Positions 1-7,951 of a DNA stretch of 64,000 nt are shown here, piece after piece. The stretch covers positions 124,001-188,000 of the forward strand of contig NZ_JBFBLC010000002.1 in the NCBI RefSeq assembly GCF_040702505.1. The letters are read 5' to 3'. The position numbers and the translations under genes were made by a program. The stretch's first letter is position 1. Every line of letters begins with the position of its first letter. This DNA is from Terrabacter sp040702505 (GTDB lineage: Bacteria > Actinomycetota > Actinomycetes > Actinomycetales > Dermatophilaceae). The notes beneath the pieces are model-generated. The model was not told the DNA's origin. It was given only the letters and a program-made list of their open reading frames with translations, and did no database searches.

Positions 1-813
1 CAGCATGGGCACGGCGACCCGCCGCTCGACCAGGACGAAACCGATACCGGCGAGAAGGCCGATCCCCAAGCAGGTGATGGTGGCGGCGGAGGCCCAGCCC
101 CAGGCACTTCCCTTGCTGAGGGCCAGGATCAGGGGAGCGAGGGTCAGCGCTATCAGGGCGGAGCCGGCGTAGTCGATGGAGTGTGAACGGGTGGGGTCGC
201 GCGACTCGGAGACCCCACGCGCAGTGATGAGGATGCACAGCACGGCGATCCCCGCGTCGAGCCAGAAGAGGCCCTGCCACCCGGTGGCGGCGACGAGCGC
301 CCCGCCCATCAGAGGGCCGGCGGCCGCTCCGACAGCCGCAGCCGCCCCCCACAGCGAGACGGCGCGCAGCTGCTGCTCGCCGCTGTTGGCCACGGACAGC
401 AGGCTGAGTCCGCAGGCCAGGATCGTCGCTCCGGCCGCGCCCTGGATGAACCGGCCGGCAATGACGCCACCGCCGGTGGAGGACAGTGCGATGAGGATGC
501 ACGAGGCCACGAACAGCACGAGGCCGAGCTGGAAGACCTTCTTGCGTCCGAACACGTCGCCCAGGGACCCCGACGTCACGATGACAGCGGCACCGACGAG
601 GGAGTAGCCCGTGACGGCCCACTGCAAGGTCGTGACATCGGTGCCGGTGTCGGCGCTGATCGCCGGCAGCAGGATGCTGACGGCGGACGTGTTGGCGTTC
701 ACGACGAAGGTCGACAGGCAGGTGACCGCCAGGACACGACGTGCCGTGGCGGTGCCTTCCCGTTCGCCGCCCGGCGGCTTCCCTGCTTCCACGGGGGACT
801 TCTCAGGTGTCAC
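1..813 (-). CDS. MFS drug exporter, DHA2/EmrB-QacA type (partial, cut by window edge)
   Basis: Proton-driven multidrug efflux permease of the inner membrane, seen only as its first 271 codons; the rest lies beyond base 1. I translated it by hand from a GTG at 813 with an AGGGA ribosome site in front. A hydrophobic first helix (about residues 28-50) is followed by the MFS motif A, GSLGDVFGRKK, at residues 82-92, and several further helices. The pattern (ALPAI-like first segment, QWAVTGYSL before motif A) is that of the 14-helix DHA2 family. It is the last gene of a leftward group with a LuxR regulator and a small protein, so the regulator may control it. The substrate cannot be told from the sequence. 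Confidence 0.82.
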   Translation of the reverse strand, partial: MTPEKSPVEAGKPPGGEREGTATARRVLAVTCLSTFVVNANTSAVSILLPAISADTGTDVTTLQWAVTGYSLVGAAVIVTSGSLGDVFGRKKVFQLGLVLFVASCILIALSSTGGGVIAGRFIQGAAGATILACGLSLLSVANSGEQQLRAVSLWGAAAAVGAAAGPLMGGALVAATGWQGLFWLDAGIAVLCILITARGVSESRDPTRSHSIDYAGSALIALTLAPLILALSKGSAWGWASAATITCLGIGLLAGIGFVLVERRVAVPML

Positions 814-903
814 CGGACCATCCCTTCACTCGGCAGGCGGGCCTCACGCCTCCACGGTGGCGCTCGCGGACGATCCCGGCATCGCACATGTCGGGGGAGA
901 TGC

Positions 904-1155
904 TCATAAGGGGCGGTCGGAGCTGGGGGGCCCGGTGTCGCCGCGGTCGACGGGTGGTTGCGGCTCCGCCAGGAGGTGCGTGTTCAGGACATCCAGTCCC
1001 AGGGACGTCAGGGTGGCGAGGACCGCCACCAGTTCCTGGCTGTCGTGGACACGAACGGTCAAGGTCGTCGTCGTGTCGTCGCTGTCGTACCACGTCGCAT
1101 AGGGCCAGAGGTCTCGCTCGTCCACAGCCCCTGCAACGGTGACCATTGCCTGCAT
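904..1155 (-). CDS. Small protein A, putative paralogue of the 3924-4142 product
   Basis: An 83-residue protein of unknown function. The ATG at 1155 has a clear GAGGAG ribosome site seven bases upstream. The middle is built like a small alpha/beta domain: a beta-like stretch TLTVRVHD, a helix-like stretch rich in L and A, then GLDVLNTHLL. It lines up without large gaps with the small protein encoded on the other side of the LuxR gene (TVLHVDAPD, then a helix, then GIGVTGMHKV). It sits between the LuxR regulator and the MFS exporter on the same strand, suggesting a shared transcript. The C-terminal tail is polar and proline-rich. A regulatory or ligand-sensing role would be a guess. Confidence 0.6.
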   Translation of the reverse strand: MQAMVTVAGAVDERDLWPYATWYDSDDTTTTLTVRVHDSQELVAVLATLTSLGLDVLNTHLLAEPQPPVDRGDTGPPSSDRPL

Positions 1156-1209
1156 GCGAGTGCTCCTCTCTCGTACGGTCCCGGCTCGCTCACGTCGTCG
1201 TGGGCAGCC

Positions 1210-3819
1210 TCAGTAGAGGTCCAGCTCGGCGGCTCGACGAACGGCGCCGCGGCGGCTGCCGACGCCGAGCTTCTGGTAGATGTGTCGGATGTGCGTCTTG
1301 GCCGTGTGTGACGAGATGAACTCCGCCTCTGCGATCTCGGCGGCGGTGAGGTTGGTCGTCAGGTATCTGAGGATCTCGCGCTCCCGCTGGGTCAGCTGCT
1401 CGGGTCGGTGTGACGCCGGCCTGGCGGCGAGCCGACCCAGGATGTCGGCCACCGTGCCCGCGTACGCGGTCCCGTGGACCAGGTGGGAACTGAGCAGCTC
1501 GCGCATGGACGGCCCCGCCTCGAGGAAGGGCTGGTAGAGCCCTTCTGGCTCGGCCGCCGCGAGCGCGCGTTCGAGCGAGACGTGGGCACCGGGCCGCCGC
1601 AGGGCGGCCAGCGCCTGGGCTTGCACGCACCGACCCAGACACTCGACGTGGGCGCCCCGGCCGGCAAGGGGGATACGTTCGATCTCGCTGAGCGCCTCTG
1701 CGGCCAGTCCTGCGCGCAGGAGGACGCTGGCTCGTTGCGCCTGGGCGAGGGGACCAGGCGGCTCCGGTGCGTCAGCGCGAGCGCCGTGCACGGCCTCGCG
1801 CAGCCTCCCCTCCGCCGCCGCGACCGCCGGTTCCAGGCCGGCCAGGACGGAGCCCCACGCGGGCGGCGGGCTGCAGGAGTCGACCAGCTCCCTGATCTGG
1901 GCGGTGCTGCGTTGCGCACTCGCCACATCTCCCAGGCTTAGACAGACCTGGGCGTGGAAGGACAGGACCAGCCCTCGCAGCTCCCAGTCGAAGGGGAGCA
2001 TCGTCGAGAGGCTCTGCTCCAGCTGGGCACGCGCCTCGTGCAGGTTGCCGCGCCAGTAGTCGAGCCAACCGAGGAACGCCACGGCCGGAGCCGTGGTGCT
2101 GAGTCCCACCCACCCGCGCTCGTCGGCCCGCGCGACGACGTCCAGGGCGACGTCGAGGCACTCTCCGAAGTGGCCTTCGTCGGCAGCCGGAATGCATGAC
2201 TCGGCGAGCGCGGTGAGCTCCAGGGCCAACAACCCGCTCTCGTGCGCGATCGCTGCTGAGGACCGAAGCGTCTGGAGGACGAGCGTTCCCTGGGCGGCGA
2301 GCCGGGCCTCGCCCATGCCGACGAACGTCTGGGCGGACGCCACGATCGCGGGATCGCTCGGCGCTGGCCTTGCCTCCAGCTCGTGCAGGAGCGCCGCACC
2401 CGGCGCGACGGCTGCGCTGAGGCCCAGCCCGTAGCCGGTGCGGAACAGCTCGACGACGGCCGCCCGGTCCTCGAACTGGGCCTTGGCCGTGCTGGGAAGC
2501 CTGTCGGCGCTCGCGCGTGCAGTCTCCACTGCGGCTTCCGCGTCGTCCATCCTCCCCCGCTGGACCAGGAGGAGTGCATCCGCGAGGTGAGCGTCGGCGG
2601 CATAGCTCGAACCTTCCGGCAGCTGCCCCAGCAGATCGGACACCGCATCCCCGCGGCCTTGGAGGACCATCTCGAGCCAGTGCTCGGCGAAGATCTTCGA
2701 GGCAGTGTCGACCTCTCCCGCAGCCAGTGCATGGGCGATCGCGGTGCGAGGGTCGACCGTGCTCCACCACGTCGCCGCTGCCGCGTGGCCGTCGGTGGCC
2801 CGCTGAGGGTCCTCAGCGGCCAGCCATCGGTGGACGTGCGCTGCGAAGAGGGGGTGCCACGAGTACCAGGTGTCGTTGCCGGTGGGCGTCCTGGACAGGA
2901 AGAGCCCCTCTGCCACGCATTGTTCCAGCAGCGCCTCCGCGTTGTGGCTGCCACGGATGCTGTCGACGAGGGCTGCGCACACGCGTTCGTCGACCGTGCT
3001 GTCGAGGACGAACTGCCTGCGTTCGTCGGACAGCGAGCCGAGGACCTCGGTCGCCAGATAGTCGGCCAGCGCCTGGTCGCGTCTCAGCTCCACGTGGGCG
3101 GGGTGCTTCTGCCCGTACTGCCTGGCCACGAGAATCGCCATCCGCACGCCTGCGGGCCATCCTCCGGTGGTGCCGTGGATGGACTGGACGGCTCGCTCGT
3201 CGAGGTCCAGACCGGCGGCTCGCACGGCGTCGGCGGTCTCCTGGGGACTGAAGGCAAGCTCCTCGTGCGTCAGGTAGGACAACCGCTCGTCCAGCCGCAA
3301 CCGTTGCAGGCGCAGGGCCGGTGCCACACGTGCTGCCATGAGGATGCGCATGTTCGCCGGCGCCCAGCGCAGGACATGGTCGACCAGGGCCTCGGAACCA
3401 GCGGCTCCGCGCAGGTGCTGCAGGTCGTCCAGGACGAGCATCAACGGTGCTGCAGCGTCGTAGAAGACCTCCAGCAGGGAGTCGACCAGTGTCAGCGGCT
3501 CGGCGCGCAGGGTGGAGTCTCGCAGCGTCGTCAGCTGGGCGCTGATGTTCGGGACTCCTGCGATGTCGGCCGCGGTGACGAGGTCCGACACCAGCCGCGC
3601 CGGTGCCCGATCCGACTCGTCGAGCGTGAGCCAGATGGTGACGCCGCGCCCGAGCTGTCGGCGATGAGCCTCTCCCAGCAGCGTGGACTTCCCGTAGCCG
3701 GCCATGCCGGCCAGGACGACGACCGGTCGACTGTCGACGAGCGGCGCCAGACGCGATCGATCGATCGTTTGGACGGCCGGAGCGGGCGGGGTCATTCGTG
3801 CTTGACGTGGTCCGGCCAT
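1210..3819 (-). CDS. LuxR-family transcriptional regulator with MalT-like ATPase domain
   Basis: Large signal-transducing ATPase regulator (LAL/MalT class). Residues 38-46 read GMAGYGKST, a Walker A loop, and LMLVLDDL about a hundred residues later is the Walker B strand. A long helical TPR-like middle follows, and the last 60 residues are a LuxR helix-turn-helix beginning LTQREREILRYL and containing TAKTHIRHIYQKLGV. About 869 residues is normal for the class. An ATG at 3846 would add nine residues but lacks a ribosome site; the ATG at 3819 has GGGG five bases upstream, so I prefer it. It is likely to control the small protein and MFS exporter downstream and perhaps the divergent small gene. 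The inducer is unknown. Confidence 0.9.
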   Translation of the reverse strand: MAGPRQARMTPPAPAVQTIDRSRLAPLVDSRPVVVLAGMAGYGKSTLLGEAHRRQLGRGVTIWLTLDESDRAPARLVSDLVTAADIAGVPNISAQLTTLRDSTLRAEPLTLVDSLLEVFYDAAAPLMLVLDDLQHLRGAAGSEALVDHVLRWAPANMRILMAARVAPALRLQRLRLDERLSYLTHEELAFSPQETADAVRAAGLDLDERAVQSIHGTTGGWPAGVRMAILVARQYGQKHPAHVELRRDQALADYLATEVLGSLSDERRQFVLDSTVDERVCAALVDSIRGSHNAEALLEQCVAEGLFLSRTPTGNDTWYSWHPLFAAHVHRWLAAEDPQRATDGHAAAATWWSTVDPRTAIAHALAAGEVDTASKIFAEHWLEMVLQGRGDAVSDLLGQLPEGSSYAADAHLADALLLVQRGRMDDAEAAVETARASADRLPSTAKAQFEDRAAVVELFRTGYGLGLSAAVAPGAALLHELEARPAPSDPAIVASAQTFVGMGEARLAAQGTLVLQTLRSSAAIAHESGLLALELTALAESCIPAADEGHFGECLDVALDVVARADERGWVGLSTTAPAVAFLGWLDYWRGNLHEARAQLEQSLSTMLPFDWELRGLVLSFHAQVCLSLGDVASAQRSTAQIRELVDSCSPPPAWGSVLAGLEPAVAAAEGRLREAVHGARADAPEPPGPLAQAQRASVLLRAGLAAEALSEIERIPLAGRGAHVECLGRCVQAQALAALRRPGAHVSLERALAAAEPEGLYQPFLEAGPSMRELLSSHLVHGTAYAGTVADILGRLAARPASHRPEQLTQREREILRYLTTNLTAAEIAEAEFISSHTAKTHIRHIYQKLGVGSRRGAVRRAAELDLY

Positions 3820-3923
3820 GTCATCCCCGACGGTCGATGCGTGCATTTTTCGCGTGTGCCAACGTGAGCAGCGTCAGGGGAGCCTGAGGCGGCTTCGACG
3901 GTTACAGGATGCGAGGGCTCCTG

Positions 3924-4142
3924 ATGCAGAGGTACGAGATCGTCATCGACGGTGAGCTTGCCGCGGACCTCGGCGACCCGCGACTGGAGGTTCATCGTCG
4001 GGAGAGCGACGGGTCGACGGTGCTCCATGTCGATGCACCGGATGCATCGGCGCTCGCAGCCGCTCTCGAAGCGGCGCTCGAGCGGCTGGAGGCTCTCGGC
4101 ATCGGAGTGACCGGAATGCACAAGGTGTACGACGACGAGTGA
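3924..4142 (+). CDS. Small protein B, putative paralogue of the 904-1155 product
   Basis: A protein of about 72 residues with unknown function, divergent from the LuxR regulator. An in-frame ATG lies at 3909, but the ATG at 3924 has a GAGG box at a better distance and gives an N-terminus (MQRYEIV) matching the paralogue's MQAMVTV. The sequence alternates beta-like strands (RYEIVIDG, STVLHVDA) with an alanine/leucine helix, then GIGVTGMHKVYDDE, which suggests a compact ACT-like or ferredoxin-like alpha/beta fold; that fold reading is inference. No signal peptide, membrane segment or metal motif is visible. Confidence 0.6.
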   Translation: MQRYEIVIDGELAADLGDPRLEVHRRESDGSTVLHVDAPDASALAAALEAALERLEALGIGVTGMHKVYDDE

Positions 4143-4225
4143 CGAGGACTCAGGGCGACGAGCATGCGCGCGGCCCGTCTGCGGGCCACGAACGCCCCGA
4201 CCTGGCGCGACCCTCGCGGCGCGGA

Positions 4226-4735
4226 TCACGGCAGCTGCTCCGTGCCCAGTGGCGCCGGACCGGCGCCCCGCGGACCACGTGACACGGCGGTCGTCCGTGT
4301 CATCACCGCGCTGATCAGGGACCCCGTGCACACACCGAGGGCGAGGTTGATCGCGGCGGTGGCGACCTGGCTCGACACCGGTGCCTCGAGCGCGAACGGT
4401 GCGGCGACCCCACAGACCGTGGCGAGGCCGACCAGCCAGGCGAAGAAGGTCCGCGGTTTCGGCGTGGCCAGGATGAGCAGGTGTGCCATCCCGGTCGCTG
4501 CGATGGCAAGGAGGAAGGCCGTCAGGGCGTAGTTGACCGCGAGCGAGTCCGAGACGTGCACGAGCAGGGCGGGACGGGTGAGCCGCACCTTGAGGACGTC
4601 CTGGCAGATCAGTACGCCCACAACGGCGAGGAGTGCAGCCACGCAGCCCGTTGCGGCGCCCCCTCCCCAGAGCCGGCCCGCATCCACGAGGATCCGCGTC
4701 TTCGGCGGAGGGCCCGGCACGTCTGATCCGGTCAT
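4226..4735 (-). CDS. DUF6069-like integral membrane protein
   Basis: Membrane protein of about 169 residues with four predicted helices: AATGCVAALLAVVGVLI, YALTAFLLAIAATGMAHLLI, FFAWLVGLATVCGVAAPFAL and ATAAINLALGVCTGSLISAV. The polar RLTRPALLVHVSDSLAVNYALT link between the first two and the overall layout resemble the actinobacterial DUF6069 family, whose function is not known. A GTG at 4741 is possible, but the ATG at 4735 sits at the correct distance from a run of Gs that can serve as ribosome site. It is transcribed away from the M24 peptidase gene, with a 250-base divergent region between. Confidence 0.72.
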   Translation of the reverse strand: MTGSDVPGPPPKTRILVDAGRLWGGGAATGCVAALLAVVGVLICQDVLKVRLTRPALLVHVSDSLAVNYALTAFLLAIAATGMAHLLILATPKPRTFFAWLVGLATVCGVAAPFALEAPVSSQVATAAINLALGVCTGSLISAVMTRTTAVSRGPRGAGPAPLGTEQLP

Positions 4736-4986
4736 GGTCACCCCCCCTTCGGTAGGCCGGCTACAACGGACGCCTCAGCACGACCACGTTGCATCGCCGG
4801 TTTCGGACGGCGCATCGTTCAGGAAGGGTGATAAGGCTCGTCGCGCCGGGCGCGAGCCCCCTGCCGCTTTGCCCGCGAAAACCTCGCTTCGAGCGGCTCC
4901 GGGAGCGCGCATTCTCACCCCCAGCGGTGGAGGAACCCGCCTGGGTTACGGGCGTAGCGTCGTGCCGCCACAGACAGGAGATCGAC

Positions 4987-6120
4987 ATGTCCGAAGACGT
5001 CGCGTCGCCGACGCCGTTCACCGGCGAGGACTACCGCGCGCGAACGCGTCGGGTCGCTGCGGCCGCGACGGAGGAGGGCCTCACCGGGGTGCTCGTGACA
5101 CCGGGGCCCGACCTGGTGTGGCTCACGGGCTATCACCCCACCGCCATCACCGAGAGACTCACCCTGCTGGCGCTGCGAGCCGACGGCGACCCTGTCCTCG
5201 TCGTTCCGGCACTCGAACGGCATGACGCCGAGGTGGCGGAGGGCGTCACCGGCATGGAGGTCATCGACTGGAGCGATGCCTCCGATCCCTATCTGGCGGT
5301 CGCGTCGGTCCTGCCGGCGGAGGGCACCTACGGGATCTCCGACTCCGCGTGGGCGCTGCACCTGCTCGGCCTGCAGCAGCACCTGCCCCGTGCGGCATAC
5401 CGCTCCCTGAGCGACGCCATGCCGATGATGCGTGCGGTGAAGGGCCCTGAGGAGCTGAAGCGCCTGGCTGCCGCCGGAGCCGCTGCGGACGCGGCCTACG
5501 AGGAGATCCTCGGGGTGCGCTTCCGCGGGCGCAGGGAGACCGATGTGGCCGGAGACCTGGCAGACCTGTTGCGCAGGTTCGGGCACGAGCAGGTCGACTT
5601 CACCGTGGTCGGATCCGGTCCCAACGGTGCCGATCCACACCACGAGGCCGGTAACCGGGTGATCGAACGTGGTGACGCCGTCGTGCTCGACTTCGGTGGC
5701 CTCAGGTACGGCTACGGCTCGGACACCACGCGCACCGTGTGCGTCGGTGAACCGGATGACGAGCTGCGACGGGTGCACGAGGTCGTCCTGCGGGCTCAGG
5801 AGGCCGGGGTGCAGGCGGCTCGAGCGGGCGCCACCTGCCAGGACGTGGACCGGGCGGCTCGCACCCTGATCGCCAAGGCGGGCTACGGAGAGGCGTTCAT
5901 CCATCGGACCGGCCACGGGATAGGGGTGACCACCCATGAGCCGCCCTACATGGTCGAGGGGGAGGAGCAGCCGCTCCTGTCGGGCATGTGCTTCTCGGTC
6001 GAGCCCGGCACCTACCTCCCGGGACGCTTCGGTGTGCGGATCGAGGACATCGTGACGGTGACCGACGGCGAGGCGGCTCGGCTCAACAACACCGACCACG
6101 GCCTTGCCGTCGTGGCCTGA
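4987..6120 (+). CDS. M24 family metallopeptidase (Xaa-Pro aminopeptidase-like)
   Basis: Cytoplasmic dinuclear-metal peptidase of the Xaa-Pro aminopeptidase/prolidase type, 377 residues. The five expected metal ligands are all visible: D235 (VVLDFGG), D246 (GSDTTRT), H310 (RTGHGIG), E339 (SVEPG) and E353 (RIEDIV). The N-terminal half (1-150) is the usual creatinase/prolidase N domain. The ATG at 4987 has AGGAG at ideal spacing; upstream in-frame codons have no ribosome site. It faces the M20 dipeptidase gene, and together with the APC permease beyond it suggests a small peptide and amino acid salvage neighbourhood. The stop codon lies inside the tail of the convergent M20 reading frame. Confidence 0.93.
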   Translation: MSEDVASPTPFTGEDYRARTRRVAAAATEEGLTGVLVTPGPDLVWLTGYHPTAITERLTLLALRADGDPVLVVPALERHDAEVAEGVTGMEVIDWSDASDPYLAVASVLPAEGTYGISDSAWALHLLGLQQHLPRAAYRSLSDAMPMMRAVKGPEELKRLAAAGAAADAAYEEILGVRFRGRRETDVAGDLADLLRRFGHEQVDFTVVGSGPNGADPHHEAGNRVIERGDAVVLDFGGLRYGYGSDTTRTVCVGEPDDELRRVHEVVLRAQEAGVQAARAGATCQDVDRAARTLIAKAGYGEAFIHRTGHGIGVTTHEPPYMVEGEEQPLLSGMCFSVEPGTYLPGRFGVRIEDIVTVTDGEAARLNNTDHGLAVVA

Positions 6121-7504
6121 CACGCGGCCGCTCGCGGGGCGCCCTACTCAAGCTTCCTGCGGCGTACCGCCGCAGGAAGCTTGCCTCGGTCAGCGCCATC
6201 GCCGCGATCTCGCGGGGGTCGACGCTCTCGTTGGGGGCGTGGATGAGCGCCTGTGGTTCCTCGGTGCCCATGAGGATGATCTCGGCGTCGGGGTAGGTGT
6301 CGGCGAAGACGTTGCACAGGGGGATCGAGCCGCCCTGTCCCAGCGTGGTCATGGGTGTGCCGTACGCGTCCTGCATCGCCTCCGCGATCGCCCGGTAGGC
6401 CGGCCCGTCCACCGTCGCCCGGAACGGGGCCCCCGCGGCCTCCAACGTGACGTCGGCGTGGACGCCCCACGGCGCCGTTGCAAGTAGGTGCGCTCGGAGG
6501 GCGGCTTCTGCCTGCCCGGGGTCCGTCCCCGGCGGGATGCGCAGGTTGAGTCGGGCGGCCGCCTGCGGGTTGATCGCCGAGGCGGACCCGACGACCGGTG
6601 GGCAGTCGATGCCGAGGATGGTGACAGCGGGACGCGCCCACAGCATGTCCGAGACGGTGCCGTCACCGAGGAGGTGGACTCCGTCGAGGACACCGGCGTC
6701 GCTGGCGAACTGGACGGCGTCGTAGGGGGCGCCCGGCCACTCCCGGGTGGCGTCGAGTCCGCGGATGCTGGTGTTCCCCTTCTCGTCCCGCAGCGAGGCC
6801 AGCATGGTCACGAGCGCGGCGAGCGCGTCAGGGGCGGCGCCGCCGAACATGCCGGAGTGCAGCTCCGACCTCAGCGCCTGCACGGTCACGACGACGTTGA
6901 CCATGCCGCGCAGGCTCACCGTGACGGCGGGCTGGCCGACGGCGGCGTTGCCGGTGTCGCACACGAGGATCACGTCGGCGGCGAAGAGATCGGGCTGTTG
7001 GGGCACGAGTCCCTCCAGGCCGCCGGTTCCTTGTTCCTCGGAGCCCTCGACGACGAGCTTGAGGTGGACCGGGATGTCGCCGTCGAGGGCGCGCAAGGCG
7101 GTCAGGTGCATGAGGATGTTGGCCTTGCAGTCGCAGGCCCCTCGTCCGAACCACCGGCCGTCGACCTCGGTCAGCTCGAACGGTGGCGTCCGCCAAGCCT
7201 TCTCGTCGAGCGGGGGCTGCACGTCGTAGTGGGCGTAGAGCAGGACGGTGGGTGCGCCCGGGTCGGCGCAGGGTCGGGAACCGACGACCGCGTTGCTGCC
7301 GTCGGTCGTCTCGACCAGCCGCGCGTCGTCGAAGCCCAGGGCCTTGAACCGTTCCTTCACCCAGTGGGCCGCCTTCTGGCACTCCTCCGGCGGGTACTGG
7401 CGCGGATCGGCCACCGATGGGATCGAGACGAGCTCGGCCAGCTCCTCATGGGCGAGGGGCATGAGCTCGTCGACGCGTCTGCGGAGATCGGTCAGGACGG
7501 TCAT
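6083..7504 (-). CDS. M20 family dipeptidase
   Basis: Zinc-dependent dipeptidase of the M20/ArgE/CPG2 superfamily, 473 residues, probably cytoplasmic. Visible catalytic parts: H92 and D94 in AHYDVQP, D125 in GRGACDCKAN (most relatives have GRGASDNKG, so the cysteines are unusual), and the general base pair in VEGSEEQG at E156-E157. The dimerisation domain follows and the C-terminus carries the last zinc histidine region (LIHAPNESV). The expected end is near EASFLRRYAA; the reading frame then runs on for about 24 arginine/proline-rich residues and overlaps the convergent M24 gene by 38 bases. It lies three bases downstream of the small anchored protein gene and is probably co-transcribed with the APC permease. 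Confidence 0.92.
   Translation of the reverse strand: MTVLTDLRRRVDELMPLAHEELAELVSIPSVADPRQYPPEECQKAAHWVKERFKALGFDDARLVETTDGSNAVVGSRPCADPGAPTVLLYAHYDVQPPLDEKAWRTPPFELTEVDGRWFGRGACDCKANILMHLTALRALDGDIPVHLKLVVEGSEEQGTGGLEGLVPQQPDLFAADVILVCDTGNAAVGQPAVTVSLRGMVNVVVTVQALRSELHSGMFGGAAPDALAALVTMLASLRDEKGNTSIRGLDATREWPGAPYDAVQFASDAGVLDGVHLLGDGTVSDMLWARPAVTILGIDCPPVVGSASAINPQAAARLNLRIPPGTDPGQAEAALRAHLLATAPWGVHADVTLEAAGAPFRATVDGPAYRAIAEAMQDAYGTPMTTLGQGGSIPLCNVFADTYPDAEIILMGTEEPQALIHAPNESVDPREIAAMALTEASFLRRYAAGSLSRAPRERPRVRPRRQGRGRCC
6149..6183. terminator. Perfect 16-bp stem, 3-base loop hairpin between convergent genes
   Basis: Arms CAAGCTTCCTGCGGCG and CGCCGCAGGAAGCTTG with loop TAC. It lies just after the M24 stop and inside the last codons of the convergent M20 gene, so it can act as a two-way terminator. 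No T-run follows on either strand. Its position in the M20 tail may explain the arginine-rich C-terminal extension there. Confidence 0.65.
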
Positions 7505-7507
7505 GGC

Positions 7508-7951
7508 TCAGCCTCCCGAGCTCTCGAGCTTGAGGCTGTCGACGAAGTCCTTGAAGTCGTTCAGCGCCTCGGGGCAGTAGACCTTGATGATGAGCAGCTC
7601 GCCCTGGACCACCCTGCTGTTGGCGATGACGGCCCGCCCTCCCGGGCCGGTGGCGCCGTTGGCGAGCTGGGCGAGCAGGGTCGCCCGGCTCAGGGCCCCG
7701 TTGGGGTCGGCGCAGACGGCCCCGCCGTCGTTGCCGAGCAGCCTGACGATGGCCTCCTGCGAGGGTGCCTGCGCACCCGCGGCCTGCAGCTCGCCGACGA
7801 GCTGGTTGGCCTTCTGCTCCGCCTCCCGCGAGGTCTTGCCGGAGCGGAAGGCGATGAGCGAGACGACGACGAGCACGAGGACGACGGCTGCCACGACGAT
7901 GTAGAGCGTGCGCCGCTCGTGGCGGGTCTGGGTCTCCTGGATCGTGCTCAT
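7508..7951 (-). CDS. Small single-pass membrane-anchored protein of the APC/M20 operon
   Basis: A 147-residue protein I do not recognise. After a short polar N-terminus (to about residue 15) comes one strong transmembrane segment, TLYIVVAAVVLVLVVVSLIAF, then a soluble domain with an amphipathic helix and two cysteines (AVCADP, KVYCPEA) that could form a disulfide outside the cell. Its ATG overlaps the permease stop codon (ATGA), so it is translationally coupled to the amino acid permease; three bases separate it from the M20 dipeptidase. A role as an accessory subunit or extracytoplasmic helper of the permease is inferred from this layout only. Confidence 0.72.
   Translation of the reverse strand: MSTIQETQTRHERRTLYIVVAAVVLVLVVVSLIAFRSGKTSREAEQKANQLVGELQAAGAQAPSQEAIVRLLGNDGGAVCADPNGALSRATLLAQLANGATGPGGRAVIANSRVVQGELLIIKVYCPEALNDFKDFVDSLKLESSGG

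Noticed and set aside
2383..3867. A 494-residue open frame on the + strand opposite the LuxR gene
   Set aside because: It is the complement of strongly conserved ATPase and regulator code and has no recognisable domain; it is an artefact of high G+C.
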